DNA of 43,644 nt, taken from contig DCHM01000017.1 in the NCBI GenBank assembly GCA_002314835.1, positions 1,233-44,876 of the forward strand. The letters run 5' to 3'. Positions 39,597 to 43,644 of this stretch are shown piece by piece. The DNA comes from Clostridiales bacterium UBA1752. Lineage in GTDB: Bacteria > Bacillota > Clostridia > Oscillospirales > CAG-382. Positions within the stretch are counted from its first letter, which is position 1; each line of letters begins with the position of its first letter. The notes beneath the pieces were generated by a model that searched no databases, was not told the DNA's origin, and was given only the letters and a program-made list of their open reading frames with translations. The position numbers were made by a program, and so were the translations under genes.

Positions 39597-40869
39597 GATA
39601 TATAAATACGGCAGCGTCGCAAACAGCGAGATTTTTGCCAGAGATAACGCCGTCTCAAGCGTAGAGGGCATAGTAGCCGAAATCATCGAGAACGTAAAGC
39701 AAAACGGCGACAAGGCACTCAGAGAATATTCTCAAAAGTTCGATAAGGCAAATATTGACGCCTTTGAAGTCAGCGAAAGCGAAATAGCAGAGGCTTTTGC
39801 GAGCGTTGACGGCGAGTTTATCGCCATACTCGAGGAGGCTGCCGCCAATATCAGGGAGTTTCATCAAAAGCAAAAGCGCAATAGCTTTATCATCAACGAC
39901 AAAGACGGCGTGGTAATAGGTCAAAAGATTATGCCTATCCAAAAGGTCGGCCTTTATGTTCCGGGCGGCACGGCGGCTTATCCTTCGACCGTGCTGATGG
40001 ATTCCATACCTGCCAAGATAGCAGGCTGTGAGGAGATAGTCATAGTCACACCGCCTATGTCAAACGGCAAGGTAAACCCCGTTATCCTTACCGCCGCCAA
40101 GATAGCAGGCGTTGACAGGATATACAAGGTCGGCGGCGCTCAGGCTATCGCCGCGCTCGCGTACGGCACCGAGAGCATAGGCAAGGTTGACAAGATAGTT
40201 GGCCCAGGCAACGCTTTTGTCGCCGAAGCAAAAAAGCAGGTATTCGGCAGAGTTTCGATAGATATGATAGCAGGTCCGAGCGAAATTTTGGTCGTCGCGG
40301 ACCGCACCAATAACCCACGCGTCATAGCCGCGGATATGCTGTCGCAGGCAGAGCACGACAAAAACGCAAGCGCGGTTTTGGTTACCGACGATATGGAGTT
40401 TGCCTCCAAGGTCAGCGCCGAGCTCGAAGCGCAGATACCTCTTTTGCCGAGATGCGAGATTGCTCGCGCTTCGATAGACAAAAACGGCAAGATTATCGTT
40501 GCTCAAAACGATATACTCAAGGCGATAGACATTGCCAACGAGCTTGCTCCCGAGCATCTCGAGCTGTGCGTTGATAATCCGTTTGATTATCTCGACAAGG
40601 TAAAGCACGCAGGTTCGATATTTATGGGCAAAAACTGTCCCGAAGCCCTCGGCGACTATTTTGCAGGTCCAAACCATACCCTGCCTACCAACGGCACGGC
40701 GAGGTTTTCGTCACCGCTGTCGGTGGATGATTTTGTCAAGAAATCACAGTACACCTACTATTCTGCCGACGCACTTGCAAAGGTCGCCGACAAGATAGCT
40801 TATTTTGCACACAAGGAGGGGCTGGACGCGCACGGCAAGAGCGCTACCATCCGTTTTAAAGAGCAATGA
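39589..40869 (+). CDS. hisD: Histidinol dehydrogenase
   Basis: About 426 residues from ATG 39589; the GTG two codons earlier (39583) is less likely because AGGT lies 8 bases before the ATG. The zinc enzyme makes the last two oxidations to histidine. Motifs: GLYVPGGTAAYPST, VGPGNAFVAEAKK, IDMIAGPSEILV, SQAEHDKNA (zinc ligands Q and H), NHTLPTNGTARF. Overlaps hisG by 8 bases. Confidence 0.96.
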   Translation: MIKIYKYGSVANSEIFARDNAVSSVEGIVAEIIENVKQNGDKALREYSQKFDKANIDAFEVSESEIAEAFASVDGEFIAILEEAAANIREFHQKQKRNSFIINDKDGVVIGQKIMPIQKVGLYVPGGTAAYPSTVLMDSIPAKIAGCEEIVIVTPPMSNGKVNPVILTAAKIAGVDRIYKVGGAQAIAALAYGTESIGKVDKIVGPGNAFVAEAKKQVFGRVSIDMIAGPSEILVVADRTNNPRVIAADMLSQAEHDKNASAVLVTDDMEFASKVSAELEAQIPLLPRCEIARASIDKNGKIIVAQNDILKAIDIANELAPEHLELCVDNPFDYLDKVKHAGSIFMGKNCPEALGDYFAGPNHTLPTNGTARFSSPLSVDDFVKKSQYTYYSADALAKVADKIAYFAHKEGLDAHGKSATIRFKEQ

Positions 40870-41933
40870 GCAGCTATTTTTCGGACAGGTACAAAAACTT
40901 AGTCCCTTACGTCCCGGGCGAACAGCCTCAGGATAAAAAGTATATCAAGCTCAACACAAACGAGTCACCGTTTCCGCCCTCGCCGTCTGTGGCAAAGGCC
41001 GTCGCAGAGGAATCGGGCAGATTACAGCTTTACAGCGACCCCGAATGTATAGAGCTCAGAGAGCAGATGTCTAAGGTTTTGGGCATCGAGCCCGAGTATA
41101 TCATCATGAATAACGGCTCGGACGAAACGCTCAACTTTGCGTTTATGGCGTTTGCGGACGACGACCGTCCGCTCGCTTTCCCCGATATTACCTACGGCTT
41201 TTATCCCGTATTTGCCGAGCTTAACCGCATACCTTACGTCGAAATACCGCTTAGTGCCGACTTTGACATATTGCCGAGCGATTATTTCGGTATCAATAAG
41301 ACCGTGGTTATCGCAAACCCAAACGCTCCCACGGGCAAATACCTGCCGCTCGACGCTATCGAGAGCATTATTAAATCTAATCCTCACAACATAGTCATCG
41401 TGGACGAAGCGTATATCGACTTTGGCGGTGAGAGCGCCGTCAAGCTCGTCAAAAAGTATGACAATCTGTTTGTCACCGGCACTTTTTCAAAATCGCGCTC
41501 GATGGCAGGCGTTCGTCTCGGCTTCGGCGTAGCAAACCCCAAGCTGATATCCGACGTCAACACGATTAAATATTCCACCAACCCGTATAACGTCAATAGG
41601 CTGACGTCGGCCGCAGGCATTGCCGCGCTCAAAGAGCAGAGCTATTACGACGCAGCGTGCAGGACGATAATGGCAAACCGCGAGTGGACGGCAAAGGCAC
41701 TAACCGATATGGGATTTGACGTAATGCCGTCGTGCACTAACTTTGTGTTTGCAAAGACACCTCAGATTGACGGCAAAGCCCTTTACCTCGCGCTCAAGGA
41801 CAAGGGAGTACTCGTCAGACACTTTGATAAAGAGCGCATCAAGGAGTACAACCGCATCACCATAGGCACTATGGAGCAGATGCAGACGTTGATTAAATAT
41901 ATCAAAGAGATTTTGGAGGATAAAAGGCAATGA
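40866..41933 (+). CDS. hisC: Histidinol-phosphate aminotransferase
   Basis: A 355-residue PLP-dependent class I/II aminotransferase. The PLP lysine is K209 in TFSKSRSMAGVRLGF, and the N-terminal motif KLNTNESPFPPSP and NPNAPTG are typical of HisC. Overlaps hisD by 4 bases (ATGA). Confidence 0.94.
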   Translation: MSSYFSDRYKNLVPYVPGEQPQDKKYIKLNTNESPFPPSPSVAKAVAEESGRLQLYSDPECIELREQMSKVLGIEPEYIIMNNGSDETLNFAFMAFADDDRPLAFPDITYGFYPVFAELNRIPYVEIPLSADFDILPSDYFGINKTVVIANPNAPTGKYLPLDAIESIIKSNPHNIVIVDEAYIDFGGESAVKLVKKYDNLFVTGTFSKSRSMAGVRLGFGVANPKLISDVNTIKYSTNPYNVNRLTSAAGIAALKEQSYYDAACRTIMANREWTAKALTDMGFDVMPSCTNFVFAKTPQIDGKALYLALKDKGVLVRHFDKERIKEYNRITIGTMEQMQTLIKYIKEILEDKRQ

Positions 41934-42517
41934 GAAACGCCGCTATAAACAGAAACACCTTTGAGACCGACATCAAGCTCACTCTCGATCTCGACGGCAC
42001 GGGTATTGCCGAGATTGATACCGGCTCGGGTTTTATGAACCACATGCTTACTCTATTTGCAAAGCACTCAAAGTTTGACCTTGCGGTAACCTGCAAGGGT
42101 GATACCGACGTTGATTATCACCACAGCGTTGAGGATATAGGCATCGCGCTCGGTCAGGCGTTTAAGTCCGCTCTCGGCGATAAAAAAGGCATCGAGCGCT
42201 ACGCCGATACCTATCTGCCTATGGACGAAGCTCTCGTTTTGTCTGCTGCGGATATTTCGGGCAGGAGCGTTTTGAGATATAGCGTCGCTATCCCCACGCA
42301 AAAGGTCGGCGACTTTGACACCGAGCTGTGCGAGGAGTTTTGGCAGGCGTTCGTCAGAGAGGCAGGCTTGGCTCTGCACATCAAAATGATGGACGGCACC
42401 AATTCGCACCACATCATCGAGGCGGTATTTAAGTCGGTAGCAAGGACACTGAGAAAGGCTGTCTCAATCGACTCGGCTTTTGCTGACCAAATCCCTTCGA
42501 CAAAGGGCGTGCTTTAA
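41930..42517 (+). CDS. hisB: Imidazoleglycerol-phosphate dehydratase (monofunctional)
   Basis: A 195-residue manganese enzyme without the N-terminal phosphatase domain of enteric HisB. The metal-binding His motifs are DYHHSVEDIGIALGQ and SHHIIEA. Histidinol-phosphate phosphatase must be encoded elsewhere. Overlaps hisC by 4 bases. Confidence 0.96.
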   Translation: MRNAAINRNTFETDIKLTLDLDGTGIAEIDTGSGFMNHMLTLFAKHSKFDLAVTCKGDTDVDYHHSVEDIGIALGQAFKSALGDKKGIERYADTYLPMDEALVLSAADISGRSVLRYSVAIPTQKVGDFDTELCEEFWQAFVREAGLALHIKMMDGTNSHHIIEAVFKSVARTLRKAVSIDSAFADQIPSTKGVL

Positions 42518-43131
42518 TGATAGCGATAGTTGACTACGGAGTAGGCAATCTGTTTTCGCTCTGCAGTTCGTTTGCCATGATAGGAGCGGACGCCGTGGTT
42601 ACGGGAGAAGCCGCCGCCATAGAGCGTGCAGACAAGATAATCCTGCCGGGAGTAGGCGCTTTTGGAGACGCGATAGCCAAGCTCCGCGCGACGGGGCTCG
42701 ACAAAACCGTGATAGCCGAGAGCAAAAAAGGCAAGGACGTTATGGGTATCTGTCTCGGTATGCAGCTTTTGTTTGACAAAAGCTACGAGTACGGCGAGCA
42801 CGTAGGCCTCGGACTGCTGAAGGGCAGCGTCGTCGCCATGGATGGCAGACTGCCTATCGGCTTAAAGATACCCCAAATCGGCTGGAACGGTCTGCATTTA
42901 GTCAAGGACAGCCACCTCGCAAGGTACGTCAAAGAGAATGACTGCGTTTATTTCGTACATTCCTTTTACGCCGAGGACTGTGACGACTCGCTCGTTGCCA
43001 CTACGGAGTACGGCAGACCGATAACCGCCATGGTTCAAAAAGGCAACGTGATGGGCTGTCAGTTTCACCCCGAAAAAAGCGGCAACGTAGGCTTGTCTAT
43101 TTTGAGAGCGTTTTGTGAGGGCAGACAATGA
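42517..43131 (+). CDS. hisH: Imidazole glycerol phosphate synthase, glutaminase subunit
   Basis: A 204-residue class I glutamine amidotransferase that supplies ammonia to HisF. Catalytic triad: C79 in GICLGMQ, H184 and E186 in QFHPEKSG. Its ATG shares one base with the hisB stop. Confidence 0.96.
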   Translation: MIAIVDYGVGNLFSLCSSFAMIGADAVVTGEAAAIERADKIILPGVGAFGDAIAKLRATGLDKTVIAESKKGKDVMGICLGMQLLFDKSYEYGEHVGLGLLKGSVVAMDGRLPIGLKIPQIGWNGLHLVKDSHLARYVKENDCVYFVHSFYAEDCDDSLVATTEYGRPITAMVQKGNVMGCQFHPEKSGNVGLSILRAFCEGRQ

Positions 43132-43644
43132 TATTATTTCCGGCAATAGACCTATATCAAAAAAAGGCGGTCAGACTGTATAAGGGCGATTACGCTCAGA
43201 TGACCGTATATAACGACAATCCGCTCGCGGTTGCCCACGACTTTGTCGCCAAGGGCGCAAAAGCCGTGCATTTGGTTGACCTCGAGGGCGCCAAGCTCGG
43301 CACCACGCCCAATATCGACGTGGTAAAGAGCATAGCACAGGGCACAGACCTTTTTACCGAAATCGGCGGCGGCATCCGCAATATGGACACCGTGGCAAAG
43401 TATATCTCCATCGGCGTTGACCGCGTTATTTTGGGTACCGCGGCGGTCGAGGACAGAGATTTTTTGACCGCGGCTGTTAAAGCTTACGGCGACAAAATAG
43501 CCGTCGGCGCAGACGTCAGAGACGGATATATAGCCATAAAGGGCTGGATGCAAAAATCTGCTGTCACGCTCGACGAATTTTTGACCGATATGCAGAGCTT
43601 AGCCGTAAAGACAGTCATTTGCACCGACATTTCCAAGGACGGCG
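43128..43644 (+). CDS. hisA: ProFAR isomerase HisA, 5' part (cut by window end)
   Basis: The first 172 codons of a (beta/alpha)8-barrel of normally about 240 residues. The start MILFPAIDLYQKKAVRLYKG has the catalytic Asp8, and FTEIGGGIRNM and VILGTAAVED are the half-barrel phosphate motifs; the second catalytic Asp (ICTDISKDG) is at the edge. Overlaps hisH by 4 bases. hisF and hisI/hisE probably follow outside the window. Confidence 0.95.
   Translation, partial: MILFPAIDLYQKKAVRLYKGDYAQMTVYNDNPLAVAHDFVAKGAKAVHLVDLEGAKLGTTPNIDVVKSIAQGTDLFTEIGGGIRNMDTVAKYISIGVDRVILGTAAVEDRDFLTAAVKAYGDKIAVGADVRDGYIAIKGWMQKSAVTLDEFLTDMQSLAVKTVICTDISKDG

Overview
The window looks like a chromosomal stretch of an endospore-forming, low-to-mid GC gut-type Firmicute, probably an uncultured member of the Clostridia/Oscillospirales. 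The reasons are: cotJABC and spoIIID sporulation genes; almost perfect sigma-A promoters with a 17-bp spacer in front of most units; strong AGGAGG ribosome sites; TrpR-family YerC heading a his operon that uses HisZ plus short HisG; a FeoA/FeoB/small Cys-rich protein iron uptake unit; and many orphan lipoproteins and surface proteins with Ser/Asp/Glu-rich linkers. This placement is inference from gene content; no taxonomy search was possible. I saw no phage, CRISPR array, transposase or plasmid gene.

Layout. 1-22: the 5' end of a tRNA-Ser on the minus strand. 180-7349: three large exported proteins. The first is a secreted SH3/dockerin protein with a papain-like Cys/His core. The next two are paralogous discoidin/CBM9-like surface proteins that share near-identical signal peptide, CBM9 patch, C-terminal TPATGD anchor and terminator. 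7438-7588: tRNA-Glu and tRNA-Met (minus). 7725-14831: an operon pgeF, yhaO-like and yhaN-like (SbcCD-type, membrane anchored), recG, dusB. 14935-16281: gdhA. 16286-16577: a small family of inverted and direct repeats between convergent genes. 16592-19868 (minus): a diguanylate cyclase, a RACo-like iron-sulfur ATPase and a small lipoprotein. 19981-21000: an M42 aminopeptidase. 21076-23092 (minus): gluQ and cotJABC with a sigma-E-like promoter. 23227-28451: orphan solute-binding lipoprotein, lipoprotein metallophosphoesterase and a CBM9-like membrane-anchored surface protein. 28633-30634: rlmI-like methyltransferase plus a second methyltransferase. 30751-33136: feoA-feoB-feoB-associated protein behind a palindromic metal-regulator site. 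33171-34406 (minus): ribokinase and spoIIID. 34524-37441: galE translationally coupled to a GH26-like lipoprotein. 37588 to the right edge: yerC(hisR)-hisZGDCBHA, with hisA cut by the window end.

How it fits together. The surface and secreted genes (180-7349, 23227-28451, 35516-37441) suggest a cell that binds and degrades polysaccharide: dockerin, discoidin, CBM9-like and GH26-like modules, an orphan sugar-type binding protein, galE and ribokinase. The rest is housekeeping: DNA repair and restart (yhaO/yhaN/recG), tRNA modification (dusB, gluQ), nitrogen assimilation (gdhA), ferrous iron uptake and histidine synthesis. The observations most worth a second look are the mosaic paralog pair with its unusual anchor, a shared undescribed beta-sandwich module that also occurs in the distant surface protein at 26877-28451, and the repeat/structured element downstream of gdhA.
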